The position numbers and the translations under genes are program-made. This document shows, piece after piece, positions 22,101-32,810 of a stretch of DNA of 64,000 bases. Below the pieces are notes generated by a model. That model was not told the origin of the DNA. It did not search any database and worked only from the letters and a program-made list of their open reading frames with translations. This stretch comes from Aplysia californica (taxonomy: Eukaryota; Mollusca; Gastropoda; Aplysiida; Aplysiidae), in assembly GCF_000002075.1 (NCBI RefSeq), contig NW_004797669.1, positions 189,512-253,511 on the forward strand, given 5' to 3'. Position 1 is the stretch's first letter, and every line of letters begins with the position of its first letter.

Positions 22101-23986
22101 TGTATCTTTTGGATGAATGTAGTAGATTCTAAATAATTTTTGGACATTTTGATGAAATGTAAATTTTGGTGAAAATTGAGAATGTCATTTTAAAATTATT
22201 TTTAAAGTGTATTGCCTGTTTACATTGACAGCACAACGGCATGAAATGAAGAAGAAGCACAAGGAACTACTGATGGCCAATCAGAACAAGCCACACAACC
22301 TCCCGCTTCTAGTGTCTCAAGTGGAAAGAGAACGAGAGGTAGCTATTGCGTTTTTTTTTCCCTCCTTGTTATTATGATGGTATCTCTACTAGAACAAAAC
22401 AAAGAAGAAAAAACTCCAGCAAAATCCTAAGTTAGAATATCTTTCTCAGGCAAGAAGGTTGGTTGGAGGAAGACTTGGGATGCCTTTTGAGCTTCTCTAT
22501 TTACTGCTGAAAGATTTTTTTTGGTTATATGCAGCATATTATAGAGTAACTGGATTTATAAGGAGCTGCTGTTGAAGAAAAAGAGAGAGAGATCTTTCAA
22601 CGCATTTCTTATTGCTTTAGAATGCAATATGTACTGTAGATGATGCAAGAAGGCATTGTAGGAATTTAGTCCTTGTGCTGTCTGAAGTCTTACTTGTAGT
22701 AGTTTTAGCTTTCCCCTACAATGCTTGTTTTAATAGGAGGATAGTTGCAGTGTCACCCATAGGTCCTACATCTCTTCTTTCCCCTTCTATTTTTTATTTT
22801 CAGTCTCTCTATCTTGCTTTTTCCCTAGAATTGCATGACAGTTATTGTGTTGATATGCTTCTCTTTTCTGAATCCTGGACTGGTAAAATCACTGCTCTGT
22901 CGTTTCTTTTCAAGGAGGATTGGTCAGTTAAGTACATGTCATGTAATGTCATGTAGATACATGTAAGTTAAATTTGAGATTCTATCAGCTTTTGTTTGTT
23001 TGTGTAGTATAGGGTTTTACGGCGCTCGCAACTGCATAAGGTCATATGAGCGCGCGGGACACACCTAATACTTTTTCGTTGGTAGGAAATTTTGAATTTT
23101 GCCCGGGTGGCGGCCGAAGCCTACTCTTATCGATTTTAGACCACCAAAGGATCTTTAACGTGCGCAACTTGCACACGGGCCCTCCGAGATTTTTCGCCCT
23201 TGTCCGAGAAGGCTAGGTGTAGATCTTTCCTACCAGAAGATCAGGGGTGTGGCAGAAAGACAGCAGTTAGGAGGAGCCAAGGAGTAGCAGTAGAAAGGCT
23301 GCAGAAAGATTCAGGAGCCCAGAGGAGGGGGCAAAGGAGGTGAGGGGGTGGGGGCAGAAAGTGGAAATGAAAGCAGACAACAGAACATTGTTAGAGATCA
23401 GGAAAGGATGTGAAAGGAGACAATTTTAGAGAAGAAAATTTTTTGGTCGCTACCCGGAATCGAACCCGGGACCTTTGAATGAGAGGCCGACACCTTAACC
23501 TCTAGGCCACGAGAGCCCCCCTCTATCAGCTTTGACAATGCTTGACTTATTGAAAGCTATTACACCAATTGTTTTGTTTTGTTTTTTTAGTGGGTGGTTG
23601 GCGGGTGCTCTGGTATGGTTTGCTCGTTATTTCCTATCAAACATCTATCGTCTTTATCGCCCCTGTTTGTTACTCTCTTTTAACACCTCTAATCTTCTGG
23701 CGCTCCGTAGGTCCTTATGCAGTTGTGAGTGCCGTAAAACCTCTACTGAAAACTAAGCTTTGTTTTTTAAAATCAGACCCAGGAGCGTCGGTTTGAGGAG
23801 GAGATGAAGCGTCGAGATGTGAAGATAATCCTGGAACTTGACCAGAAACTGATGGATCAGCAGAGCATGCTGGAGAAGGCCGGTGTGCCAGGGTTCTACG
23901 TCACCAACAACAGGCATGATGTGCGACTACAGATGTATTTGTTGGAGTTCATCGTGCGTCTGGCTGCGGAAGACCAGGGGATGTAG
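16193..23986 (+). CDS. DGCR6: DGCR6 orthologue, four exons, complete
   Basis: Exons 16193-16284, 19817-19977, 22232-22338 and 23777-23986 join in phase (intron phases 2, 1, 0) with GT-AG sites (GTGAGT, GTAAAT, GTAGCT) to give 189 residues; vertebrate DGCR6 is about 220. Recognised blocks: [20 protein letters not shown] (exons 1-2), [21 protein letters not shown] (exon 3) and [19 protein letters not shown] (exon 4), all at the places expected from vertebrate DGCR6. The chosen ATG is the first in frame. The protein is helical and probably coiled-coil through the middle; the family is conserved in animals, in man maps to the 22q11 DiGeorge region and is related to fly gonadal; its biochemistry is poorly known. 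Introns are packed with MITEs, SINEs and a tandem duplication, and a SINE sits in the polypyrimidine tract of the last acceptor. Confidence 0.95.
16449..16877. mobile_element. MITE with GTGGCTATTCTCACC ends (copy 1)
   Basis: The left end GTGGCTATTCTCACCC and right end GGGTGAGAATAGCCAC are exact inverted repeats. The interior has GAATACTGTCTATCGGTGTG and CGGGTCGCCATTTTGTTTTG, both shared with 39918-40330. A further short inverted pair of the same motif (ACTATTCTCACC / GGTGAGAATAG) follows at 16891-16917. No coding capacity; inserted in DGCR6 intron 1. Confidence 0.75.
17166..17262. repeat. Palindrome-bounded mini element
   Basis: 17170-17193 is a perfect 24-bp palindrome centred on TTAA (CTAGCCGTACTT and its complement). 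The same AGTACGGCTAGCC arm recurs at 17249-17261, so the 97-bp unit is closed by inverted repeats. Very short MITE or foldback in DGCR6 intron 1. Confidence 0.65.
17569..18092. mobile_element. MITE with 40-bp inverted repeats
   Basis: Left end ATTAATTAATGGTAGTGTCA followed by ATTGCCACTGAGTGACGC; right end in reverse complement ATTAATTAAGGTAGCGTCAA followed by TTGCCACCGAGTGAAGC. Just inside the left end lies a 13-bp hairpin (TCAATTGCCACTG / CAGTGGCAATTGA, 17587-17619). The outer ATTAATTAA on each side may be target duplication. No coding capacity; DGCR6 intron 1. Confidence 0.75.
19030..19410 (-). mobile_element. Repeat family M, diverged copy
   Basis: In reverse complement it carries the order of family M: CATTTTTCTTGCTTTTAATG-like start, GGTAAAATTAATGAGAAAAT, GGCTGTCAAAGTTTGGTGAA, then ACAGAAATGTGCTTTTAAAT and GGTGTTGAACCCC. 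Related copies: 33895-34320, 34730-34870, 61040-61325, 62688-63060 and 63070-63693. In DGCR6 intron 1. Confidence 0.6.
20053..20428. repeat. Tandem duplication, 2 x 188 bp
   Basis: 20053-20240 and 20241-20428 are near-identical direct repeats differing at a handful of sites. Each unit contains TTTTCTTGCAG, a decoy splice-acceptor-like sequence, in DGCR6 intron 2. Confidence 0.93.
20476..21003 (-). mobile_element. tRNA-derived SINE family 1, intact with TSD
   Basis: Full-length copy. On the minus strand it begins GGGGGCTCTCGTGGCCTAGA with a tRNA-like A box (GGTTAAGGTGTTGGCCTC) and B-box region, and ends in the common tail. It is flanked by the 11-bp target-site duplication TAACTGACAGT (20465-20475 and 21004-21014). 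In DGCR6 intron 2. Confidence 0.93.
21110..21580. repeat. Diverged tandem repeat, period about 300 bp
   Basis: TTCACACACCAT...CCAATGCAGC, then CTGTCTTC, GGTAATGTG and CATCT..ATACCAG recur in the same order near 21120-21320 and 21420-21575. Two old units in DGCR6 intron 2. Confidence 0.6.
22993..23521 (-). mobile_element. tRNA-derived SINE family 1, intact with TSD
   Basis: Close relative of the copy at 20476-21003, same orientation. B box GTCCCGGGTTCGATTCCGGG on the minus strand. Target-site duplication TCTATCAGCTTT at 22981-22992 and 23522-23533. In DGCR6 intron 3. Confidence 0.94.
23590..23758 (+). mobile_element. Shared-tail SINE family 2 next to DGCR6 exon 4
   Basis: Body GTGGGTGGTTGGCGGGTGCT, then AAACATCTATCGTCTTTATC and TAACACCTCTAATCTTCTGG, ending in the common tail (CCTTATGCAGTTGTGAGTGC, CGTAAAACCTCTACTGAAAA). 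Flanked by TTTGTTTTTTTA (23578-23589) and TTTGTTTTTTA (23759-23769), a target duplication made of the polypyrimidine tract of the exon-4 acceptor. No tRNA-like head is visible in this family. Confidence 0.85.
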
Positions 23987-24349
23987 CTTTGGATGTTCTG
24001 GAAGGTTTTTTTTGGTTTTTTTACGATGTTTCATATATAATATATGAGCAATTGCCAAAACGTGAGACTCTTGAGACTCAGTGGTGCCAAAAATATTTTG
24101 TTACCAATTTGACTCCCTTTTCTGTCAGTTACAGATTGACATTTAGTGCTCATATTCCTAGAGTATCAGAGCAAGGAGATGTAGGGTTTTGGAGATATGG
24201 GTCTATTGGTTTGGCAACCACTGTATTTCTTGTATGTAACAGTGATGACAAAAATAGATAAGCAGCAAGGCAAATTATAGACTTAAAATTCCATTTGTTT
24301 AGTAAACAAAGACTTTATTCATTATGAACTTAATTCATAATAGTGACAT

Positions 24350-25530
24350 AAATGATAAGCTTTGTAACAATGATGTAGTTTACAGAACATGTCATCATTG
24401 TTATGTACAAGAAAGGATACACATTGGACATTGTCACTGACAACACATAACAATAGTAAAAGGCTGTGCAATTACATTTATCAAAGCCTTAGTACTAGAA
24501 CAACACACGTGCAAAACAATTTTTAAATAATATGAGGCAAAAGCACAAAATCAATGGGGCTGACTTGTAAATAACAGTGATGACAAACATGACTTGTACA
24601 TAACAATGATGACACAATGTACTGGAAAAGACAAAGTCGTGCCTACAGAACAAAGTATGCACTTAAAGAGTTTTTAAAAATACAAGAGAGGTTTCTGTTG
24701 CTTTGAAACAATATCAGGTAGTATCCAGGACAGAGGACAACCATTTATGTTATTAATGAGGACAAACAGTACTCGTACATAACAATGATGACAAAACATA
24801 CTGGGAAAAAAGTTAAAAAATCATGCCCACAAAGGACAAATGTGCTCTATGAGATACTGTATGCTTCCTGGGAAGCTGAGAATGTTTAGGAGTGTTCTAT
24901 GGTCTGCTGGGGTAATAATATAGTGTAAAGCGCCTAGAGCCAGCTGTTGAGCGGGGATATGCGCTAAACAAATGCTATCTATTATTATTATTATACACAT
25001 ATCAATAAAAGGGTGTATTTTGCCCCTAAATGAATCATACATTATGAAAGATTTGTTCAAAACTCATTGATATTACCAATGATTACAAGCATGACTTGTA
25101 CATAACAATGATGACACAATGTTCTGGAAAAGACAAAGTCGTCCCTACAGAACAAAGTATGCACTTAAAGAGTTTTTGAAAAATAAGAGAGGTTTCTTTT
25201 GCTTTGAAACTAATATCAGGTAGTATCGAAGACAGGGGACAACCATAATTATGTTATTAATGAGGAAAAACAGTACTCGTACATAACAATGATGACAAAA
25301 CATACTGAAAAAAGATAAACTCATGCTGACAAAGAAGAAATGTGCACAATGACTATACACAGATCAATAAGGGCGTATTTTGCTCCTAAATGAATCATGC
25401 ATGAACATGAAATATAATATATGTTTGAAACTTATTGAGATTAAAAATGATGACAAACATTACTTGCAGTTGCACATAACAATGATGACACAATAACACG
25501 ATGTATTGGAAAAAAAGGCGTTATCGTGCC
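24350..25530. repeat. Tandem duplicated AT-rich flank
   Basis: The segment with CATAACAATGATGACACAAT, AAGTCGT.CCTACAGAACAAA, TTTGAAAC..ATATCAGGTAGT and ACAGTACTCGTACATAACAA occurs at about 24575-24830 and again at about 25080-25320, with shorter echoes near 24400 and 25440-25520. A direct duplication of about 500-bp period downstream of DGCR6; the first unit may include its 3' end region. Confidence 0.8.
24850..24995 (+). mobile_element. SINE family 4, 3' fragment
   Basis: GTATGCTTCCTGGGAAGCTG, TGGTCTGCTGGGGTAATAAT, AAAGCGCCTAGAGCCAGCTG and GCTATCTATTATTATTATTA match the 3' half of the SINE at 48958-49315. It sits between the two units of the tandem flank. Confidence 0.85.
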
Positions 25531-26204
25531 AACAAAGAACAAATGTGTACTTTTGAGTTAAACAAATAAATAAACATGTCTTTGTTTATCTGTGTAAGTA
25601 AAGTGAAGCACATTGACATAATAAGGGTCATTAAGAGATTGGGGGGGGGGGGGGAACCCAGATAAAAACAGTGAATTATGGATTATTACACCAGTTTGTA
25701 TGAAGTGAGATAAAGAACTCTTCCTGAGGAACACAAAGAAGAAAAAGACACAAAATCCACTCTAATGGGGTAAGTGTCTTGTGAAATGTGTGATGAAAAT
25801 CGCCAGATACTTATAGTTCTGATAACAAAAACAATAAAAACGGCAAATTATAAAATGAACACCCCACAAAAATAAGCAGTCATGATGAACAGCAACACAA
25901 AGTAAACAACAGCAAATGATCGCCAAATTAAATGAAATAAGAATAGTTGTACCGTTGAACTCGAGAAGTGCTGAACCTCTCAGCCAGACTCAGTTGAACT
26001 TCAGGCCCAACAGAGTCTGCCTGTTCCCATGAATAATCCTCTCCTGCCCACTGCAACATTCCAACAGACCACTGCATAAAATTAACTTTAACCAACTCCT
26101 GGTCACTGTCAACTTCCACCACCTGAGCCACATAATCTTTCCCCTCCCACATGACAATGTGAAAAGGCCCAGGCCTTAATGTTCAATAGTGAGAGCTGGA
26201 AGAT

Positions 26205-26315
26205 GGCTGGGGCTGGGGGGGAGGAAGGATGGGGCGGTGTGGAGGAAGGATGGGGCTGGGGGGAGGAAGGATGGGGCTGGGGGGAGGAAGGCTGAAGTGG
26301 TGTGGAAGAAGGCTG
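26205..26315. repeat. Short GC-rich minisatellite
   Basis: Repeats of GGCTGGGGGGAGGAAGGATG with variants, about 20 bp per unit and five units. On the minus strand in one frame it gives the proline-rich PSSPQPH repeats of the linker in the transposase-like locus. Confidence 0.85.
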
Positions 26316-28626
26316 AGGCAGTGTAGCAGGTTCAGACAAATTACAATTTCGAAGTTTCACAACTTCCCATTCACCCACATGTTCTCTTCTTTCACACTCT
26401 ACACTACACCCACACCATTCACACAAAAGGTACAAAAACAGGCGAGCTTTCTTGTGGCTATGACATTTAAAGAAAGTGCTTTCACCTCTTGGACCGAACG
26501 AGTCCCAGGAATAGTTTTTAGGCAGTCTGAAGACATGGGCCTGTCTATTTCTTCAGGCTTAACAAGAAAGAAAACCCTTCGTTTGTGGATGGCACCACAG
26601 GCACCAAGGACCTCTTGCTCAAAGCGTTCAGAGCAAATGTTGAACATATCCTGAGCATTTGAAATTAGGACATTGGAATCTGACACCACAAGTGAGGTAC
26701 ATAAACTTTTTATAGTACCCCCAAGGGCATCACATGCATTTTTGCCATGCCTGGCTAAAAAAAAAACCTTCCCTGCTTGCACCTCAGAACAACTGAGGTA
26801 GAAAAACGGGAGTTTTGACTTTTACTGTCCAGCACAGCCATCTGAAAAAAAATAAACACCTGGTCTACAGGCCCACAAGACTTAAGAAAAGCAATCGTCT
26901 TCTTGTAAAAACAATTTACAATATGAGTGTCATGCTTTAAATCACTAGTCAAGAAGACTAAATTATTTACAGTCTGCTCGCCACAGGCAGAGCAAACTTG
27001 ATAAACGACAGTGGGGCGAACAGTCACCTGTGTATATCCCCAGTAGGCACTTTGCGCCTCATCCTGGTTGCGACACGTATAATTCTCTGCGAAGTCATCA
27101 ACCATCAGGGCAGAAGATGAGGGCAAAGTGTCCCTGAGGATATGAAACTGATTCCGCTGCCACGAATCATTGAATTTGTGCAGCGCAAGACTTTGTAATT
27201 CAATAAAAAACGAGTCTACAAGAGACTGTACAGGTAACTTTTTCATGACTTTCATCATCTTTGATGAGTTCCCTTCCCGCACTTGTTCCCAACAATGAAA
27301 ACTGACCGACTGAGATAGTACTTCAGGCGTCAGTGACAACAGTATTCTATTCTTAAAGTCATTCACACCACACTCACTACATTCATGCCTCATACATGCA
27401 ATCTTATGAAAGCCATTCACTACATCACACATCACAATGTAGAATTTTAAAAAGACTTGAGGTCTTTTTTCTCATTGAGAAATGAGTTAAGAACTTTCAC
27501 CTTCACTTTAGGGTTATAACACAGCTCACAAATACACTGACGGAACTTGTTTTTCGAAACAGGAAGAATGTGCGCCAGACGATGCCGGTAAAAACTGTCG
27601 TTTACAAAACGCTTGTGAAAACTAACCATTGAGGAAGAGAGGATATTTTACGTGATACCTGATTTCAATACTGCTCTTTTCTCCGGGACATCACTTGCCA
27701 CCTTGTCTAAGTAGGCTACTGAGTAACAGTGTCCCTATTCCTTTTCCTTTTCATATACAGCTCCCCACATCTCTTCATCTTAGACCCCCCCAGCCGATTT
27801 TTGTGCCCCCCCAATTCCCTAAAAAGAGTTCTCCTCACCTGTAAAGAATGTCTATCTCTATTTCTACCAAGTTTGCTAAACAAGCTTTGAATGTCTTTTT
27901 TAACAGCAGTTGAAGTTGGGGAAAAGCAAATGTTTTGCTCCCGCAATTTATCCTGAGTACTTTTGTTTGAGCTTGTAATGAGCCCCTTGACAACATGGAC
28001 AAATCTGTCTGTTTTCTTACCTATTTTCTCCTTCACTCTCCGAACAGCTGGCCTAATTCACCCTTTCGAAACTCCCCCCTCAATGTTCCCTTGTAACTTC
28101 TCCCCCTCAACGCTCCCTTGTTCTATTCCCCTCTGCACTCTAACTTCCTCCCTCTTCTTTTCTTCTAGTTTTTAAAAATAATATCTGTCATTCCGTTTCC
28201 TGTTCACAGCTGTTCACTTTTGGCTAGAGTAATTCTCCCTCATTTTCTTGGCCGACTTCTTGTTCCTCTCCCGAACTTTGTCTTCTTTGGCTTGTTGTGC
28301 CCGCGTCTTTTTCCGTCTGGGTTTTGGTGTGGCTCAATCTGGAGATTGTGTCGCCGTTGCTGCTGCCAAACGCTCCCTGCAAAAATAGAGGTCCAAACTG
28401 TTGTTTCTTGGAACATAAAACAAAGATTTTACAGTACTAACCTTCTGTCACATGCCACTATAACAGGAATTAGCCAAACCTGTTCCTCTGCTCTGTGTTG
28501 TGATTCCTTCCGCAGCTTTGACCCCGATGCGTTGGATTGGAATCTCACACTTCACGCACAACTGAACTGAGGCTCTAGCTAGCCTTTCTCACAATCTATA
28601 CTGTCAGCAGGCCTCCTCTGCCTTGA

Positions 28627-28629
28627 TAC

Positions 28630-28681
<52 letters not shown>

Positions 28682-28708
28682 CTCTCTCTCTCTTTCTCTC
28701 TCTCTCTA

Positions 28709-28740
<32 letters not shown>

Positions 28741-28741
28741 A
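28627..28741. repeat. (CT)n microsatellite
   Basis: CT array with scattered TTT and TAT interruptions, inside an intron of the minus-strand locus. Confidence 0.95.
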
Positions 28742-31269
28742 CTCCCACCAGTAGTCACTCAGACTTTTATCAACTTGCAAACAATACAACTGAACACAGA
28801 CTCACACTTTACTCACTCTCACACTTTCAGCCAAACAATACAATAGGCTTGGCCTAACCCCCTGCCACAACCAAAAACAACCAAATACACCACACAAACA
28901 AAGAGATTACCCAAATAGAAGATATTTACCTGTGTCATGGGAGGTGGAGCATCAGTCAACCTGCAATCAAAAGTTGTATTGGCTGACTACAATTCATGTG
29001 ACAACCCAGCATACTGACCCCTAGTTTTGTTTTCACTTACTCAAGTTCTAATCTTCATGTTTAATATGTCAAAAGTGAGGTTCTGGGATATTAATTTTGA
29101 GCTTATCAAATGTATTTGTTAACAAAAGAGATTAGGATCAAATCAAATCTAGCAGTTGGCCAGCTCTCTTGTGTGGCCTGTCCGATCTACCTCTTTTCAA
29201 ATGTACAGTGTCCTAACTAATTTCCTGGGGCTGAAATGACCTTTAGAGTGGAGAGTGCTGTAAAATCTCTGGTAAGGAATAATATACGATAGTGGTGTAA
29301 ACAAATCCATGGATCCACAACTACGCTGTTTAACAATTCCAGTGGTGGAATATTTCTGCTCCTTGGACCCTCATCGGCAAATTATTTTTTCTGTCACTAA
29401 ACTGACACACGGTAACATCACAAAACAGTCCTAAAACACATCCCACAGAGGCTAGAAACTTGTATCATACATTATAGCTACCACAAATGAATGTGACAAT
29501 AGTCAAGAATACCACTCGATGGGTGTTAAACAAACTTCACAGGAAAATTTTTTTACAGTTTAAAATGATACCTGTATCTTCGTGTCGTTCCCTTTGCTTT
29601 TGAAGCTGCTTTTTCCCTGGCCCTCTCTCTTTCATCCTCCTTAAATGCCGTGTAGTTGTTGAAAATGTCAAAATTAAGATTTTTTGGTGAAGACAGAGTC
29701 TTTTCTGAAATATTTTGAAGTCATGGCTCTCTGCCCTCTGACTACCCTGTAGTCCAGAACACTTTGGTACAGTCTGAAGAAACAAGGGCAGGTTGAAACC
29801 AAATATGTTCACAATAGTTACATCAAGTCAAATACAACACGGCTAGGTCAAACACAGAAGACTTAAAATCATGCACCCGTCCAATTGTGCCTGCTATCCT
29901 GGGTTTTTTTTTCTTCTTAAAGATATCCCTCGAACTACCGAGGCCGGTCCTGACGAACTCGAGCTTCTGTGTTGTACTGCATATGAAAATTGTCCACATT
30001 GTGCTCACACAGCTCAGAATAATATTGCATCTATGTCAGAAAGTAATTCAATAATTTCAACATTTAAACAAAAAATACACTACACATGTGCGAAGGAGAA
30101 ACAGGAACACCACTCGAACCTGATCAATTTTTTTCAACAGAAAATTTAAAAACTCAAAGTGCTACCGACAATACTCAAAGACTATTAGAACGGAGTTCAA
30201 AAGCTTCCTCTACCAAAATTCAAGCAATTTATACAGATTCATGGAATGATACTTGCCGCTCATGGTCTTGTTTCAGCTTTAGCAAATAAGCTTGGTTGTA
30301 CTGACGTTTTGTCTTCTTCACCCCAGCGGCATCGCTTGCACTTGGGACAATATCGGCCAGTGAAAATCTCTTGCCCGCATTGGCACCTGGAGTGATGTAT
30401 AAAATGTGCTTCAAATCAGTGTTGGTAACTAAGGGAATATCAAAAACCTTTGAAGAAACATCTAGATTTAGAAATCTAGATCTACATTCACTGGCTGGTG
30501 CGGAACAATACGATTTTATAAGTTTTGAACTGTAGATTTTAGGTAGATCTTAAAGGTAACCTCTGAGAAACATAGAAAGTATTGTAAAATTCAATACTAA
30601 AACAATAGGCTGACAATAATCCACTTGTGAATCTAGATTCTGGATCTAGATTCTAGGCCTAATTCTAAGCCTAGATATCTAGCCAAAGATACACAGAAGC
30701 TAGAGATAACAAAATAAATGAATGGATGTCAAACTGGTTGGAAAATCAAGTGACATTTACTGTAAATCCAGAAAATGTGCCCTGTTCTTACCTGTACTTC
30801 ACAATGATAACATTAAAATTGACGTCACTTTTTGCTTTTCATGATTTCCTTTACAGTCACCTTAATCCGTTGTGGCGTGGTCTAAAATTTACAATCTCTT
30901 AAACATGGGCAAAACTAAGAAAAGAAGAGCTTAGGGACGTAAAAAATGCTTGCTTTAAGGACATTTTAATTTCTTGTGCGTCTGTTAGTCTTGTATGTCT
31001 GAATGACGACACCCCAAGCGTCGTCATTTAGAACCCACGTGATTCAATTACGCCATAGAAATGACCCATCTTTCGAAGTTTGTTCACACATCGCAATCTT
31101 GTTCCAAGAATCCAATGTAAACAACGTAATTTCACTAAAATATTAAACAGGATAGAATAAAAACACATAAAACATTCTTCTTTGTCACAATCAATGTTAG
31201 ATTATTTGTGTGTCACGTAGATAAACACGATGATGACGATGAATACATACGTTTTTCTCTTTCTGCCAT

Positions 31270-32220
31270 TGCCCCTGGCGTTCTGGCTAAGTGGAAGGGT
31301 GGAAGTGCGGCAAGAAGACAATTATATCCGGATGCTGTGGATGATCCGTTCAAAACATTAGAATGACAAAATTCGGACTTCCGGTGACGGTCACGGCGAA
31401 GTTAAACTGCCGATCGAAATCGTCGATCTAGGCATCCAATGTTCCTTTCTCACGTTGTATCTTTTGAAGTATTGATTAAATGCCGAATATCAAAAAGATT
31501 TAACCAGATACGGTGATTCTACTGAATAATAGCGGTTTTTTTAAAACACCTAGTCCATGACGACATGAAAAACGTACAAGTAATCCGAATTATTCGTTTA
31601 TTTGCAGACAAATAAACCAATTTTTTGAGCGAATGAACCTTTCTCAATGACAAATAATATAAGATCAAGGCCCACAGTTTTAAAAAACCCATGAAAATAC
31701 TAAATTTGGGACATTCTTGGAAGTTTGGATTGGTGTGCTCAAAATGACATCCTAGAAATCACAAAAAAACGAACATTTTTGGCACAAAATTTACAAACTC
31801 AAGATTGTAAAGCTGACAAGGGGTCTGAAACTGCTAATGCAGGTTCTACATCCTATATTTGGCGCAAGTTTTGGAAGAATAAATACTAATGCTAATGTGA
31901 GATGTGTGTGTTTTTCCCCACGTTTTGGCAATGGCTCATATACATAGTTTGCACTCTCTGAAAACGTTTTTTTTCTTTGTTACTGTTCCATTCATAGCTT
32001 TGACTTTTTGAACATTGTTGTATGTTGTTCCATTCTTTGTTTTGTCTTTTTAGAGAACATGAAATCAAATACTTTCTCATAATTATAATGGACAAGGTTG
32101 CCTCAGCTCATCGGGGTCAGGAATCATTGCACAGGCTGGGGGGGGGGGGGGGGGGGGGGGATTTGAATGTGAGTGTCATACGGTGTATGTTATTCATCTA
32201 TTTTATTATTGATTTTCATT
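31270..32220. other. Upstream of the minus-strand locus; otherwise no gene
   Basis: Would hold the promoter of the minus-strand locus that starts at 31269. The first 150 bp are richer in GC than the surroundings. Ends with a run of about 22 G (32140-32160). No plus-strand exon identified. Confidence 0.35.
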
Positions 32221-32232
32221 TCCATTTAATTT

Positions 32233-32810
32233 GTGGCGTCAGTGGTTTAATGGTTAGGCTATGGGACTCGTAATTGAAATTGTGAGGTTGCAGATTCGTG
32301 GGTTCGAGCCTCAGGCCCGACGTTACGTCCTTGGGAAAAGCTTTTAACATGAATTTTCCTCTCTTTACCCACGTGGGAATAGGTATCCAGCCAAAGACAA
32401 CAAAAGATCTTGTCAGTATGTTAGTGCTTTAGCGCATATAAAATGGCAGCTTACATTATATGCGTTTCATGAACATGCGATTGTTTCAGATTGCTACCAT
32501 GTCTGCTGGGGTAATAATAATAATAATATACAGTGCAGCCCCTCTATAGCAACATCGTTGGGACCAGAAAAAAAATGTGGTCATAGAGAGTTGTCGTTAT
32601 AGAGAGGCAACGAATAATTACTTATGACATAATATACATAAAGAACAAATCAAGACCTGGACACCAGGTCACTATATAGAGGATGTCGTTATATCGAAGG
32701 TCGTTATTGGCTGGCTGCACTGTAGATTGTAAAGTGCATACAGCTTACTGTTTAGCAGGAATTTGTGCTATACAGATGCTATCTATCATTATTATTATTA
32801 TTATTATTTT
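32233..32810 (+). mobile_element. tRNA-derived SINE family 4 with a nested MITE
   Basis: tRNA-like head TGGTTTAATGGTTAGGCTAT and GGGTTCGAGCCTCAGGCCCG, central CCTTGGGAAAAGC...TTTTCCTC...ACCCACGTGGGAATAGG, then TGCTGGGGTAATAATAAT, interruption by the element 32531-32722, then GATTGTAAAGTGC and GCTATCTATCATTATTATTA. The central CCTTGGGAAAG/CACGAATTTTCCTCAC block is widespread in invertebrate tRNA SINEs. The copy at 48958-49315 is the uninterrupted reference. Confidence 0.9.
32531..32722. mobile_element. pogo/Tigger-like MITE nested in a SINE
   Basis: 192 bp, TIRs CAGTGCAGCC / GGCTGCACTG, flanked by TA on each side (32529-32530, 32723-32724). Interior CTCTATAGCAACATCGTTGG and GTCGTTATATCGAAGGTCGT are typical of Tc1/mariner pogo-group ends. 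Non-coding; younger than the SINE it interrupts. Confidence 0.88.

Larger units (their letters stand above)
25928..31269 (-). pseudogene. Spliced transposase-like locus (DFAENY / HGK family)
   Basis: Minus strand. A first exon (31251-31269, MAEREK) with donor GTATGT joins in phase to 30253-30428 (LKHILYITPGANAGKRFSLA ... KQDHERQ). Candidate exons follow at 29572-29773 and 28930-28960; coding blocks then lie at about 28230-28385 (KKTRAQQAKEDK), 27716-28036, 27447-27629 (VSFHKRFVNDSFYRHRLAHI) and 25928-27435. The large block has paired cysteines (CSECGVND), LMVDDFAENYTC, LTSDLKHDTHIV, an FSDGCAGQ segment and RHGKNACDALGGTIK, the order seen in a widespread family of uncharacterised invertebrate and fish proteins that behave like transposases; the spaced aspartates may form an RNase H-like DDE site (inference). 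A proline-rich linker and a small C-terminal domain (EGKDYVAQVVEVDSDQE) end it. The reading is interrupted at a few places, so it is called broken. No terminal repeats were recognised; it may be a transposon or a decayed host gene derived from one. Confidence 0.6.

Noticed and set aside
26109-26435. Independent proline-rich gene on the minus strand
   Set aside because: It is the linker of the transposase-like locus passing through a short minisatellite.
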